From Lunularia cruciata (Eukaryota; Streptophyta; Marchantiopsida; Lunulariales; Lunulariaceae), in assembly GCA_948567375.1 (NCBI GenBank), contig OX419761.1, positions 43,464,501-43,528,500 on the forward strand: 64,000 nucleotides of DNA, written 5' to 3'. Shown here piece after piece: positions 1 to 12,312 of the stretch (position 1 is the first letter of the stretch; each line of letters opens with the position of its first letter). Position numbers and translations under genes: made by a program. Under the pieces are notes generated by a model that was not told the origin of the DNA, did no database searches, and worked only from the letters and a program-made list of their open reading frames with translations.

Positions 1-1714
1 TCATTCCACCAAGATGTTGGTTGCATAGTCAAGAAGCTTGAGCAGTGGGATATGTGAGCAGTAGTCTGGAGAAGCAAGGCTAGGCAACAAGACCAATGTT
101 TTATTAGCTTAAAACTTGCATACTAGCTTGAAGGTATTCCATTCTTCACTAAATGTGACTAGACTTGCAATTAAGGAAAGTTTGCAGAAGTGCTTTGTAT
201 ACCTTTATGTGTTCCTTGTATTTGTAAATGCTGTGCAGATCTGCATCAGTATTTATGACAGTTTTTAACATTCATAAGGTATGTCTTGAGTCCTTTCCCA
301 TCTCTTGCGCAGAATTTTGCATTCTTTTCCAGTCCAATTTATTTTCTTATTCCTCTTCCTACTTTTAAGTGGAACTTAAGCTTCATTAGTTCCAACTTTT
401 TGATTACTCAACTTTGTTAGTATTTTGAGTAGCACTTTTTGGAAGCAATCAAGTTTTCCTTGGTACTCATGAGTTTTCAAACAAAAATTTGGTACAAGGG
501 GTACTGACACTCACTTAGCTAATTCAAAACATTATTATTATTTTGAGCTGCACTTTTGGAAGCAATCAAGTTTTCCTTGGTAGTCATGAGTTTTCAAACA
601 AAAACTCAATGCAAGGGATACTGACACTCACTTAGCTAATTCCACACTGCCTGAGGTACTTATGAAGTAGTATGTGGTGGTTTCATGGAGGCTTACTATG
701 ACCTCCTTTTGCTTTCCCTTCTTTCTTTGATTATTTGTTAATTCAATGTACTCTGCTTATTCCTATTCCCGCTCTTTAGGTGGAACTTAAGCTTCATAAG
801 TTTTAGCTTTTTCCTTACTCAGCATTGTTATTATGTTGAGCGGCACTATTGGAAGCCCTTGAGTTTACCTTGGCAATTATGAGTTTTCAAATAGAAACTT
901 GGTATGAGGAGTAGCTCAGTTAGCTATTTTTGCACTATGTGAGGCACTTATGAAGTTATCCCTGTGTTCCTGGAGGCTTACTATGACTGCCTTCTACTTC
1001 CTTTCGTTGCTTAGCGTTTAAGTTTGGGGGCCATAGCTTATGTAGTGATTTACACTTTCCAATCCTCTAACTCTTCTCTCTATTTTAAGCCAAGATACTA
1101 CCCACTCTTCTCCCACCTTGCTTTGCCCCACATTCGTTTGGCTTTCATGGTCCATATACATGATTTCTGCACTGACTTCCTATCTCAAATTATCAAATTC
1201 TCAAGGCTTGCTTATTAATTCATGGTTCTTGTATATTTCTGCACGGACACTCGGTTCCAAATTACTTAATTTTTCAAATACTATTTCTTTTGCTACATGC
1301 TTTGCATATTGATTACATGATACATAACAGTTATCTATAGCTATAGGTATTAATTTTTACTCATATTGATGAGAAATATTTATATTATATTCGCGCTTCC
1401 CTTTACACTGCTTAGATTCACTTCACAACCTTTACGATTTAATATTCATCTCGATTTGTATATATCATGTTTACATTTTATTTCACGTGCATTTCTTATA
1501 TCTAATGAGTTCTATTGGTATTAATTTTCTCCTCGTATTGATCAAGAAATATTTATATTTTGTCCACGCTTCGTTTTACACTCCACTGAGTAGATTTGCT
1601 CATATCCTTTGTGGATTTAATACTCGTCTCGGTTTGCACTTATCATATTCACGTTCATATACATTTAATGAGCTCTGGATGACCCGTTTTTTAAATGGCT
1701 TTTGCTCACATGTA
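1..1714. repeat. Non-coding AT-rich stretch with imperfect tandem duplications
   Basis: No convincing gene is visible here. Two sets of imperfect direct repeats are. In the first, blocks starting near 417, 536 and 830 share text such as 'aagcaatcaagttttcc' and 'catgagttttcaaac', and a companion block starting 'tggaacttaagcttcat' recurs near 371 and 781. In the second, about 130 bp beginning 'ggtattaatttt' at 1346 recurs at 1517 with an offset of about 171 bp. Short open frames in this part are low-complexity, pyrimidine-rich and resemble nothing I recognise. It is probably old repeat or intergenic DNA. Confidence 0.6.
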
Positions 1715-3755
1715 CTCCTATTCTTTGCATATCTCAATGCTGTGTCTTCTTTTCTTCAAAGACTATGAAGGTTTCAGTTTAGCGGTTTAGGAAGATAAAT
1801 ATCCGGAATTACATGAATTACATGAGGGAAACTTTTTTCTGTTACGGGCCCGTTCAGAAATAGTCACAATTTCCGAAACCTCGTTCAAAGTTATGGGATG
1901 TGCCTATCCCATAAGTTGCTCATTCAATCTAAGTTGCTCATCAATATAACTTTCAATCATCTTTAGGTCTTTATCGGTGAGATACGGCAATGATTCGGTT
2001 TGAAATGGCTCTCTCTTGCCAATAATAAATCACCATAATGGTTATTTTGAGTTCTCTTTAGCATCACACTTGCGACAAGTACAAGTACGAGTTTTATTAT
2101 CCATCAAATGTTCCTACAGAGCGAAGATTGTATCCAGGTTTCTGGTTCATGTTAGAAACTTACTTGAGAAATTAACTAACTCAATAACATAGTTCCGGTA
2201 CAAAATGTCATGTGGATGTGACTAACACACTCTCTCTCATGGCAGACAACGTTCTCGCGGCCTCAATCCTTGAATGCCAAATTTCTGTGAATGACGATTT
2301 TTTTCTTAGATAGAAAATCAACTTCAAATAAAAGTTTTCACAAAAAGCAGATTTCCACCGAAGCTTTTTGACAACCATTAGCTGCACTTGATCTAGTAAA
2401 CCAAAAACCAATTAGAACTTGATATGTTTTTCTTATATGGAAGTTCTATTTTACTTGAAGAACGTATATTAATTTTTAGTTCATTACTTATTTTAATAAT
2501 CGATTTAACATTGACTTAAAAAATTAAAATTTGGTTATATTTTATCTCCTTAACAGCTCAATTTGCAGCGTTAGAAGCTTTTGCTCAATTTGCTTCCGAT
2601 CTTAATAAAGCTACCCAAATCCATGAGCACGAGGTCAAAGATTACGTGAATTACTGAAACAATCTCAATCTGCACCTCTTAATGTAGAAGAAGAAATATC
2701 AACTATTTATACTGGGTGTTAATGGCTATTTAGATGTACTAGAATCAGGACAAACAGCAGTTCAAAAAGCTAACATATTCAGGAATCTCCGTATCTACAT
2801 TTATTTTCAGCTCCTCGAAGCATTTTCGTCGCTTGCTACGCCCTTCCCATGTCACAACCTGATTTCTCTCAGAATGGAGCTTCACGAATATAATACTCTT
2901 CTTAATTCTCCAGTTCTATACTACCAAAGACTGGTGCCCACCTTGAACAAGACGAGATTTGAAGCAATCGGTACAAGTCTGGACTAGACGACTCTAATGG
3001 TGAATGACTTATAATTTTCATCTTCAGCAGAATGCGAATCTGGTGAGCCTTTCCCTTTCCCGACCAAACTAAACTGGAAATCCAAAGTGATCCTATATAA
3101 GTAATCTTAATCCATGAGGGATTATCAACCTGATTCTTCTCAACCTATGTGTTACAATACATTTTAGGGAAAAGAATCTGGAACATAAAAGATTTCAACA
3201 CGAGAGGGAGAGGATGAACACTTTTGAAGACTATCCCATATCAGCAGATACCGAAATTCCACTCTATGTATACTGTTCACTCATCAGTTGAGTGACTTGC
3301 ATATGAAAGCCAAAAATTCATACTTATTATATCGAGTACTGTGCCTCAAGTAACTTCAATATGACTTCGATTGGTTGATAGTCAGCTCTGATAAAGAAAC
3401 TGTAATGGTGTGAGAAACCTGGTACTGATAATAAGGAGCAATATGCTGGATGTTACACCACAAATCGGAGCTGCCCAATAAGTCGGGATGCACATCATTA
3501 AAGCGTTTCAAATTGAGTACTCGAAATGTAAAGTCATCTGCAAATGGAACCCGGGGCCTCTTTCAAGAATGGCGGAAGAACACTTTTTACAATGATGGCT
3601 GTCAAGCTAATAGTTCGCAACTCAAATAATGAGGGGGATTTAATACGAATTCGAAGCAAACAATCGTGGAAGACAACTCCCGCCGGTCAAGTTGTGAAGG
3701 ACGTTCAGACAGATTCGTTCAAATGAAATGTACAGTACATATAAATCTACGCGTG
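1715..3755 (-). repeat. Inverted duplicate of the B-type peroxidase 3' flank
   Basis: Read on the minus strand, this segment matches the DNA downstream of peroxidase D (51121 to about 52390) over almost its whole length. Shared examples are 'cttttcttcaaagactatg' near 1750 and the block at 3680-3755, which mirrors 51121-51200. Relative to D it carries an extra block of about 150 bp near 1770-1920 and one of about 630 bp near 2214-2846; the latter contains plastid atpA sequence. It therefore looks like the 3' flank of a B-type peroxidase gene, but no such gene is attached: the flank stops at 3755 against a copia LTR. Its last 17 bases recur at 15084-15100 beside peroxidase B. Confidence 0.8.
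2556..2764 (+). pseudogene. atpA: Nuclear plastid DNA fragment (NUPT): relic of plastid atpA, ATP synthase CF1 alpha subunit
   Basis: The translation at 2556-2618 gives AQFAALEAFAQFASDLNKAT, a near match to the conserved C-terminal part of plastid ATP synthase alpha. After a 1-base loss near 2619-2626 the next frame gives [18 protein letters not shown] and then [12 protein letters not shown] 1-base gain near 2714 shifts the frame again to [13 protein letters not shown]. These motifs in this order belong to plastid atpA; the mitochondrial alpha subunit differs at several of these positions. Only about 70 of roughly 500 codons are present, with two frameshifts, so it is non-functional. It lies inside a block of about 630 bp absent from the homologous flank at 52 kb, consistent with insertion of organelle DNA during break repair. 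Confidence 0.87.
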
Positions 3756-3884
3756 CATATTTCTCATTGCATATATATATATTATGAAAGGTCCATCGCT
3801 GTCATCCACTTGAACTTCTAGACAATTGACAAGCAATGGATATCAATTAAGTTTGCTTTTGCTCTTGACGAGCCAAACATAACA
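3756..3884 (-). repeat. Truncated 3' LTR of copia element 1
   Basis: About 129 bp matching the distal part of the 7956-8251 LTR and ending in the family terminus 'ccaaacataaca'. It begins abruptly within the 'tttctcattgcatatat' segment. The outer half of the LTR, with the other terminus, is missing and replaced by peroxidase 3' flank. Confidence 0.85.
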
Positions 3885-3901
3885 ATCTCCACCTTTTGCT
3901 T
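3885..3901 (-). promoter_or_regulatory. Polypurine tract of copia element 1
   Basis: On the minus strand this reads agcaaaaggtggagat just before the LTR terminus TGTTATG. That is the purine run expected to prime plus-strand DNA synthesis. The same tract lies beside the LTR of element 2 at 20722-20738. Confidence 0.75.
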
Positions 3902-3913
3902 CTATACACCATA

Positions 3914-6900
3914 TCATCCCAAAGAGCACAATTTAACGTTGAGCAAGTTCATGCTTAACTTGAACTTCTCAACACGGACAGGTTTAGTCAACATATCAGC
4001 TGCATTTACCTTTGCGCCAATCTTTTGCAAATTGATCTCACCATTTATCACAGCTTCCCTCATAAAATGATGTCTTACATCAATATGCTTTGTCCTTGAA
4101 TGATATACTTGATTTTTGGCCAAGTGAATAGCACTCTGGCTATCACAAAAAAGTGTGGACTTCATGTTAGGGAGTCCTACATCCTTGGCTAATCTTTGTA
4201 GCCATGTTGCCTCTTTGGCAGCCTCAGTTGTTGCCATATATTCTGCCTTTGTAGTAGAAAGAGCAACTGTAGATTGGGAGTAGACTTCCAACTTACAGCA
4301 CCACCAAGAAGTGTAAAAACAAACCTTGTTGTAGACCTTCTCTTATCCAAGTCTCCTGCAAAGTCAAAATCTACATACCCTATAATTCCTCCTTCTTGGT
4401 TCTTTTTCACATCAAAGGTAATGCCAATATTTATAGTCCCTTTCAAGTAACTAAGTATCCACTTCACAACTTCACAATGATGTTTCTCTGGATTTCCCAT
4501 GCATATACTCACCATACTCACAGCATATGAGATGTATGGTCTAGTGCATACCATAGCATACATTAAACTCCCACCAACACTAGCATAAGGAATATTTGAC
4601 ATTACCTTTCTCTCCTCTTCATTTGATGGACATTGCTTCAATGATATCTTGAAATGACTTGCCATTGGAGTGCTCACTGGTGTTGCATTCTCCATGCTAA
4701 ACGGAGCAAGTAAATTTCCCAAATATCTCCTTTGAGATATCCATAACTTTCCCTTGCTCATGTCCCGATGGATTTCAATCCCAAGCACCCTCTTTGAAGA
4801 ATTCAAGTCCTTCATATCAAACTCCTTACCAAGTTGTGCTTGCAATTTCTCCACCTAAACCATATCCTTTGCAGCAATCAGCATATCATCCACATGTAGT
4901 ACCAAGATGATTAAATCAAATAGACTAGGTCCATGCAGCTTCTTGAGGTACACAAAACAATCTGATTCACTTCTGTTATATCCATGCTTCAACATGAAAG
5001 CATCAAATTGCATGTACCAAAGTCTTGGACTTTGCTTTAGTCCATATAAAGACTTTTGTAACCTACAAACCAGGTTCTGACTCCTTGGTACCACAAAACC
5101 TTCAGGTTTATGCATGTAAATCTACTCCTCCAATTCTCAATGTAAAAAAGCAGTTGTAACATCTAGTTGCTCCAACTCCAAGTTATGCAATGCAACTATT
5201 GCCAATAGTGCATGAATTGAAGCGATTTTTACCATTGGTGAAAAAATCTCATTGAAGTCAATACCTTCTTTTTGGCTATAACCCTTTGCTACAAGCCTTT
5301 CTTTGTATCGATCTCCACCTGATTTTGGAAGTCCTTCCTTCTTCCTGAATATCCATCTACAATCAATTGCCTTCTTTCCCATAAGCAATTTTTCAAGTCT
5401 CCAAGTTTGGTTTTTTGCCAAAGACTTCATCCCCTCTTCCATTGCACAATGCCACTTTTGACACTCTTGATCTTGCATTGCCTCTTCATATGAAGAAAGC
5501 TCACCATCCTTCGTAAGAAGAGCATAAGCTATGAATGTATCATCGAATCTCTTTGGAGGCCTCCTATCCCTATTTGGATACCTACGTTAATGAATCACTT
5601 TTGGACTTTTCTCTTCTAATGATTCACTTGGTAGATCTACAAGAGGTGATATCTCTTTATTTCCAAAATCAATATCTATCTTAACAAAATCTGATTGAAT
5701 TTGTTTTTCCTTTTCTTCTGCTATAGTAATAGTCTCAATTGTACTCTTCCCATCAAAAAATACATCCCTACTCACAACAAGACAACATCTTTCTGGATCC
5801 CATAATCTATATCCCTTTGTATCCTTCTCATATCCCAAGAATATACATTTTCTAGATTTGGGATCTAACTTTATCCGTTGTTCTTGTTGAATATGAACAT
5901 AAGCAATGCTTCCAAACAATCTAAGTGAAGAGTAATCAACATGCCTACCTATCCATTTTCCCATAGGTGTCTTACACTCAATAGCAGTTGAAGGAGAAAT
6001 ATTTACCAAATGACAGGCTGTATTAACAGCTTTTACCCAAAAACTCTTCTCCAATCTGGCATTGCTTAACATACTTCTTGCTTTCTCCAAGAGAGTATGA
6101 TTTATCCGCTCTTCCACTCCATTTTGTTGAGGTGTACCCAAAACTGTGAAGTGATGAATTATCCCTTCACTTGTACAATATTTATCAAACTCTCGAGATT
6201 TGTATTCTCCACCATTATCAGATCTCAAACACTTCACTCTCCTTCCAGTTTGTTTCTCCATCATCACCTTCCATTGTTTAAAGATAGAGAATACCTCTTA
6301 TTTTTTCTTCATGGTGTAGACCCATCCTCTTCTAGAGTAATTATCAACCAAAGACACAAAATATAATGCTCCTGATTTTGAAGCTACAGGTGCAGGGCCT
6401 CAAAAATCAATATGCACATAGTGTAAAATTCCCTTTGTGCAATGAACTCCTATGGAAAAGCTTACCCTTCTTTGCTTTTCTATTACACAATGCTCACAGA
6501 ATTTTAACTTACAACTTTTAAGGCCCTTTAGAAGTTGTTGCTTGGACAATTCACTAAGACCTCTTTCACTCATATGACCCAAACTTAGGTGCCATAACTG
6601 AGTAAGATCTTTGGGATCTTCACTTTCTGAAATGGTACTTGCCACTCCTCCAGTAATGGTCTCTACCACAACCTCATAAAGATTTCATATCTTCTTGATC
6701 TTCATAACAACCAATGCTCCTTTTGATACCTTGAGTGATCCATTTTCTGCTCCCCACCTCCAACCATTTGAGCCCAATGTGCCTAGTGATATCAAATTCT
6801 TCCTTAACTCAGGAACATGCCTCACATCAGCAAGAGTCCTCACAATACCATCAAACATCTTAACGCGTATTGTACCAATGCCAATAGCTTTGCAAGCCAT

Positions 6901-7866
6901 GTTGTTCCCCATTATTACAGATCCTCCATTGAATGGTTTGTACTCATGAAACCACTCCTTATTTGGACACATATGGGAAGAGAAACCTGAGTCCAATATC
7001 CATGACTCCTCAAATTTATCTTTGTCTTGGGTAGCACATAGAACATCATCCACAATACCAGATGACTCAGCAATACTTGCTTGATCTGAAAGTTGATCTT
7101 CATCCTTATTGGACTCAAGCCTCTTGTTGTTACAATCCTTCTTGAAATGTCCAACCTTCACACAAATCCAACATTTTCCTTTGAAACCTCCAGTTCTAGA
7201 CTTGGATCTTGATTTACTCCTGATCTGATCTCTCTCTCTTATCCTTCCTCTGATAAATAGAGCCTCTCGATTTGTCTTTTCTTGGTTGTGTCTGTTTTGC
7301 ATCTCATTGGACAATAATGCTGAAGTAACCTCCTCACAGTTTATATCATCCTTCCCATATAGAAGAGTTGTGACCATATGCTCATATGAAGGAGAAAGTG
7401 AAATCAATAACAACAATGCCTTATCCTCCTCTTCTAACTTGACCTCTATGCTCATCAGCTCACAAATGATTTTGTTGAAAGCATTGAGATGCTCCATAAT
7501 ACTTTTGACTTCCTTCATCCGCAACATATACAACTTCTGTTTAAGATACAGTCTATTTGTCAATGACTTGGTCATATAAAGATTTTCTAGTTTGGCCCAT
7601 AGTTTTGGTGCAGATTCCTCATTCATAACATTGTACATCACTTCATCTGCAAGGTTCAACCAAATAGTGCTGATAGCTTTGAGATCTGCATCTTCATCTT
7701 CTTCATATTCATTACTTTTGTCCTCCTGTTTTTTCTTTAGTGCTCTATGTAGTCCTTGCTCCACAAGAAGGTCCTTCATCTTCAGTTGCCAAAGTCCAAA
7801 ATTGTCTTTTGCATCAAACTTCTCCACTGCAAATTTAGCATTTGATATAGATATCACCCCTGCCAT
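3914..7866 (-). pseudogene. Copia element 1 gag-pol polyprotein, degenerate
   Basis: The polyprotein starts at MAGVISISNAKFAVEKFD (ATG at 7866). Its first part stays open to 6685 and covers gag, a CCHC knuckle (CWICVKVGHFKKDC), and the protease motif WILDSGFSSHM, in which the usual Ala after DSG is Phe. The integrase zinc domain (HLSLGHMSERG...CKLKFCEHC) and the catalytic core (SDNGGEY, PQQNGVEERIN) follow. RT shows KSLYGLKQSPRLWYM and HVDDM, where YVDDM is usual, then RNase H (FCDSQSAIHLAKN, KHIDVRHHF). The frame is broken by a stop near 6684, a TGA replacing the core Trp near 6400, and frameshifts between later segments, including one near 4270 between RT and RNase H. It can no longer make a full polyprotein. 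Confidence 0.92.
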
Positions 7867-7940
7867 TGCTTTGCTGTGGACTTGCTTCTTGACACTCTTC
7901 AGAGCACCCCAGATCTTAAGTCCCTCTTCAGGACCAACTA

Positions 7941-7953
7941 AGCTCTGATACCA
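7941..7953 (-). promoter_or_regulatory. Primer-binding site (initiator tRNA-Met) of copia element 1
   Basis: Read on the minus strand just inside the LTR, the sequence is TGGTATCAGAGCTTAG. TGGTATCAGAGC is complementary to the 3' end of plant initiator methionine tRNA and is the standard PBS of many plant copia elements. The same site occurs in elements 2 and 3. Confidence 0.88.
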
Positions 7954-7955
7954 AT

Positions 7956-8251
7956 TGTTAAAAAAACAGAGTCCCTTGGACCTCTCACAATAGCACACCA
8001 TAACCTTATTAAACAGAAATCAGAGGACTAATAGTTGATAACGTGGTTCACTCCCTGTCCTGGAAGCTACCTCCACGAACTGAAACGGGCTCAGACCAGC
8101 CTTTTAGAGCTTTATTTCGCATTGCACATATATATACATTATGAAAGGTCCATCCCTGTCCATCAATGTCATCCACTTGAACTTTTAGACAAGTGACAAG
8201 CAATGGACACAAGTTACGTACGCTTTTGCTCTTCACAAGCCAAACATAACA
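7956..8251 (-). repeat. 5' LTR of copia element 1
   Basis: About 296 bp bounded by TGTTA and TAACA on the plus strand, matching the LTR of element 2 (24794-25080) and element 3 (45959-46245). The right end abuts 'aagagtccgcat', which is B-type peroxidase 5' flank (compare 16944 onward). Confidence 0.88.
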
Positions 8252-11200
8252 AAGAGTCCGCATACTATAGCTGTGCTTGGTAATGGTAGGTCCGTCAGAG
8301 AGCGGAATCGAGAAGAACGTAAATACAAATGAATGGATTCCGAAATGGCTCAAATGTGTGCATGGGATGGAGAATTAACCCAAATGACAGCTCCTGGGCC
8401 TGACAAGTTGTCCTTGGCCTGGAGCTGCTACGGGTCGAGGGAGTGATGATGCTATGCTCGTTCCGCACTTCCCTTTTTATAAATCTGGATGCGAGCCTTT
8501 TCAGACGCAGCAAATCATCATGGATAAATGCAACCGCATCAGAGTTCGAACTGGGGCAAAGGACTGGGCTGGACAGCTCAGTGATTGCTATAGGGCCGTG
8601 GAATATACAATCCCGTAAGATGCGGTGGCAAGTTCGGGCCATTGTTAATTTCCTCTACAGTAAATATGGAGTTCAAGCAGTCCAATGGAACTCGGGTATA
8701 ATCATGACTATCTTCATGATCAAATTTGTGACAAATGTCTGCACGCTAGCTATGCAGTTCCATACGGTAACTTTTCCTCAAGGATTAACATGTTTCTGTA
8801 GTTTGAGTTCACATGTTGACTTCCACCAAGCCTCACTAAATGTAAGTTTTTATTTTGTAGAATATGTTGTGGACGTGACGTCGTGTAGTAGTGCGCCTGC
8901 TGTGGAGTTACCATACTATATATGTAATTAAGTACATCGCGTTCTGCGAGATCTGCTGCTTGCTGGCGGTGCTAAACAGTTGTCTTACGTTAGTGCGTAC
9001 TTGGCATTGAGGATAAAACTAGTCTCTCGACGTTTTCGCCGGCAGTCGTAACCAGAAAATTGCTGGAACTCTACTCAGGCCGACACAAATTTACATCTAG
9101 GGCGATTCACTCTTTAGCCCCGCTGAAGTTATTCACATGATATATAGCCCTGCACACACCTGAACTCTCCATAGACAAGTTGTAGATTTTTCGTGTGCGG
9201 TGATATGCTACGAACAGTAGACCGGTGAAACAGAACCTTCGCCAGAAGTTTAACAAATGTGTTTTTTCTGCTCTGGGTGAAATAAAAGATGTCCGAATGA
9301 AGTTGGGGGCAAGCTGGTGACATGTAATGTTGACAAGGTCATCCGAAGAAACAGCAGCAAGATCTCGATCCAATGATCCATCTATATTTCATCTGATCAT
9401 TATCCTGAAACCCTGATTGTTCATGTCAGTGGTAATTCAAAAGTTGGGTCAATTCCATCCCTCAGAACGCGACCGATCGTGTTATTTTGAGGAGAGACCT
9501 TCGGAAAACTTCAGACATCAGCATCAGTATCTTATCTTCCACGCGCAGTTACTGCACACCTTAGGCTCTAGACAGTATATCTATCTGGAGCTGGACGAAA
9601 TTCATGTAATTGGTACCACGTCTTCTAAGTTTCGCGCATTTGAATGGCCATGTTAACTCGACTAGGCCCAACTTGCGAAGGCTCGAGTGATTGGCCCTCT
9701 CACGAAAGAAAGACAAAACGCATTTCTGTGCTCGCCTACACATAAGCTCATTACCAAGGAAAGAGAGAAAGGAATCAACAAGCTATCTATACAGCGATAT
9801 ATTCATTGTTTTAATGAACATTCACAATGTATCCACTAGCTTACCTTGTGGATACATTGTGTTACAACGACAGTAGCAATATATTCACATTGTGTCTAAG
9901 TTGATCTTGAAGTTGAACTGGTGCCCTGGATCCGCTCTTTAATCTCTAAATCTGTACACCTATACCATACCGCTCTTTAAATTCCAGACTTTATCCATTA
10001 ATATCAAGCAATCTGCAAGAGTGTAAGTAAATGTATAAATGAAATAGACGAGAGAGGACGGCGGCGTAGAAAAAGTGAAGGATGGGAAGATAAATAAAGT
10101 ATATAAAAAAATATTAAAAATTAGAAAAATATAAATAAACTAAATAAAATATAAAATATAAACAACATGGAAAATTCAGTGGACATTTGTTGTACATTAG
10201 AAAAGGAAAAAGACAGTGAAGTGAGATGGATTTCTTTTCATCTCAACATGCATCGTAGGAAATCATCCTAATAATCTATACTAGTATTCCAATTAAATTT
10301 CCTCGCTTGGTACAATTTAAATTGAATTAAAGGTTTTTAACTTATTCTCCTCACACTACAACACCAATCGCAATTTTATCTCATTTACTGGGTATATTAT
10401 TTTTTAACTGCAGAATTATTCATCATTCGAGCAGGGAGTTGCTCTTACCCATCATGCCTTACTCAAGGAACCACGCTGCCTATGTAGAGCATTTAGTAAG
10501 GGTGGCATAATTTGCTCGAGGAGCCACACCCCCTTTGTAAACCTGGTTCTTTACTGGATATTTGATCTTCAAATTGAAAAAATGAAGACAGCTTATATAG
10601 TTGTAAACTTCGTTTGGGCAAAGCAACAGCACTTTGAAATTTTTTCACTTTGCAAGCCAGAGTCGACTCTTATTGGTCAACAAGGTCAGCAACGTTTTTA
10701 TAGTGCCTATGCTTCGGGATAATGTTTGGAGTCTACCTTGATGAATTCATAAAGGTGACTCATATCGCTTGGACCTACTTGGATTTCAAATTCATTACTG
10801 ATTTGACTACTTTTGTGATTGAAGAGACAGTTGTTGAACTGAGGTTGCAAGACAGTTTTTTACTTCTATGCTGGTGCTATCAAACCTCGTAGTCCAAAAG
10901 CACTACGCTACTAAACTCTACTGCTCCAGTGATTCTATGCACAAAGTGTCTGCAAATTATCCAAATTTGTAACGATATTCCAACATTTTATTTGGATTGT
11001 ACAAGATTCATGATCAAGAATCTCATCTTCCCTGCAGCGGCCTGACCGATCTAATCCTTTTATTCCAGGAAAACGCCAGCGCTACCTAGAGGCTATGCCT
11101 TTCTATTACATGTTATGACCATGTGCGTGTGTGGGAAGCTCGAGCTCAAAATTTGCATCGCGGTCCATCGAGTGATCCTTGAACTACACATTCAGCTGCA

Positions 11201-12312
11201 CGAGTGGAAATAGGATGAAACTCTTTAAACGTCACTATCAAATTAGAACTACTCTAGCGAATCCGGATTAGTAGACGGATTAAGCTTTCCTCGAGCTACT
11301 ATTGATTTTAGTCAATTATTTATAACGTCGCCAGCCAGAAAGACATACAAAGTGCCTGTTCAAGTGGTCTCCTCTACATGACTAGCTCCTCTAACTGGTC
11401 GATTAGCGGTAATGTAGCCAAGAACTACAAAATCATGCATTATTTATTCTCGATTGGCTAGTAATGCCATTGAAGAAATAGCAACCGTAAACATTCTGCA
11501 GGTGTTTCATGGATTATTGGAATTACATCCTGTAAAGTGGATCTGTGTGCTCCACGATTATAATATTCTACTCTCACTGTCATCCGAAGAGCTGTAATTC
11601 ATCGCCTAGGCTCCATGATGCTAAACGAACAATCCGGCTGGCTTTGAGTCCAACGCGGGCAGATGTGGGAGTACCCTAAACTTGCGGTACGTGCGATGAG
11701 GGACTTTACATCAACATATATCTTCAACCGCTACCATATATAAATGATGGAAATGGGGAAGTAAGACATCGTCATTTCCTGGAACCTCAAAACTCCAGGA
11801 AGGGACGTCGTGGACTCTAGATCTACCCGCTCTGGAGCTTTCTCATGCGTAAGTTGTCCACATGCTTGTACCTTTGCCAAATTCTTGTCCTGCCTTATCT
11901 CTACGCATCTCGGTAGTCTCATACCATCGCAGGAGATTTTGCAGTTTATATAATCAATTCCAAGCCTCCTCCGAAGATTCTCTTACAATGTCCCCAAATC
12001 CGCACGAGAGGAAGAATGGCCATGAAGATAGGATTTATCAAATCGCACTGTTACGTGGCCGTCTTGGTGTCCATGAAAATTTTGCTTTCATTGGATTACA
12101 CTCTCCAATACAGTCCTCGTTATTATTTTTTGACCCAACTTTACAGTGAGCTGCAGATTTTAACTGTAGCTCTTGAATTACGTTTCCTCACTAACACCCG
12201 TACTCTTGTTTCTCCAGAGTGGAAAGAAGTGAGTCTGTCATTCAAGAAGCCTTGAAGCGCTTCTGAAGCAGCTGTTCAGAGAAACAAAACTCTTAAGCTA
12301 GCTGCAGTTACC
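8252..12312. other. Unit 1 head-to-head intergenic spacer upstream of peroxidase A
   Basis: No gene is supported here. The left part (8252 to about 10020) matches 16944-18780 in unit 2 and, inverted, 47880-49260 in unit 3. The right part (11525-12312) matches 18970-19782, the 5' flank of peroxidase C. The middle (about 10355-11525) is present in inverted unit 3 but deleted in unit 2. Open frames such as the one at 8443-8931 are not kept open in the other units. The segment next to A should carry its promoter, but I see no element I would defend. The B-type gene expected at the left end is missing, with copia element 1 in its place. Confidence 0.75.
9823..9861. repeat. Conserved intergenic hairpin, unit 1
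   Basis: A perfect inverted repeat with 14-base arms (CACAATGTATCCAC and GTGGATACATTGTG) and an 11-base loop. The same structure is kept in the other two spacers at 18562-18600 and 47961-47999 with one or two changes. It may be a small mobile remnant or a structural element; its function is unknown. Confidence 0.75.

Larger units (their letters stand above)
3756..8251 (-). mobile_element. Copia element 1 (Ty1/copia LTR retrotransposon, 3' LTR truncated)
   Basis: This is a minus-strand element of about 4.5 kb. The complete 5' LTR lies at the right (7956-8251); the 3' LTR at the left (3756-3884) has lost its distal half. A primer-binding site and a polypurine tract sit in the expected places. 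The internal region encodes gag, protease, integrase, reverse transcriptase and RNase H in the copia order (integrase before RT). It is closely related to elements 2 and 3. It lies exactly where a B-type peroxidase and about 0.3 kb of its 5' flank would be expected: B-type 3' flank ends at 3755 and B-type 5' flank begins at 8252. Truncation at the left prevents checking a target-site duplication. Confidence 0.93.

Noticed and set aside
2230-2300. Possible exon and intron leading into the atpA-like sequence (atggcagac... then ...ttaacag at 2555)
   Set aside because: The 'tag/cag' before 2556 resembles a splice acceptor, but the atpA text is frameshifted within 70 bases, so a nuclear-expressed atpA gene is not supported.
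8443-8931. 162-codon open frame in the unit 1 spacer
   Set aside because: The homologous DNA in units 2 and 3 is interrupted in this frame, and it overlaps flank conserved only at DNA level.
11862-11904. ATG start for the open frame upstream of peroxidase A
   Set aside because: The C copy lacks this ATG and differs by an indel before codon RIS, so only the downstream part was noted, as a weak finding.
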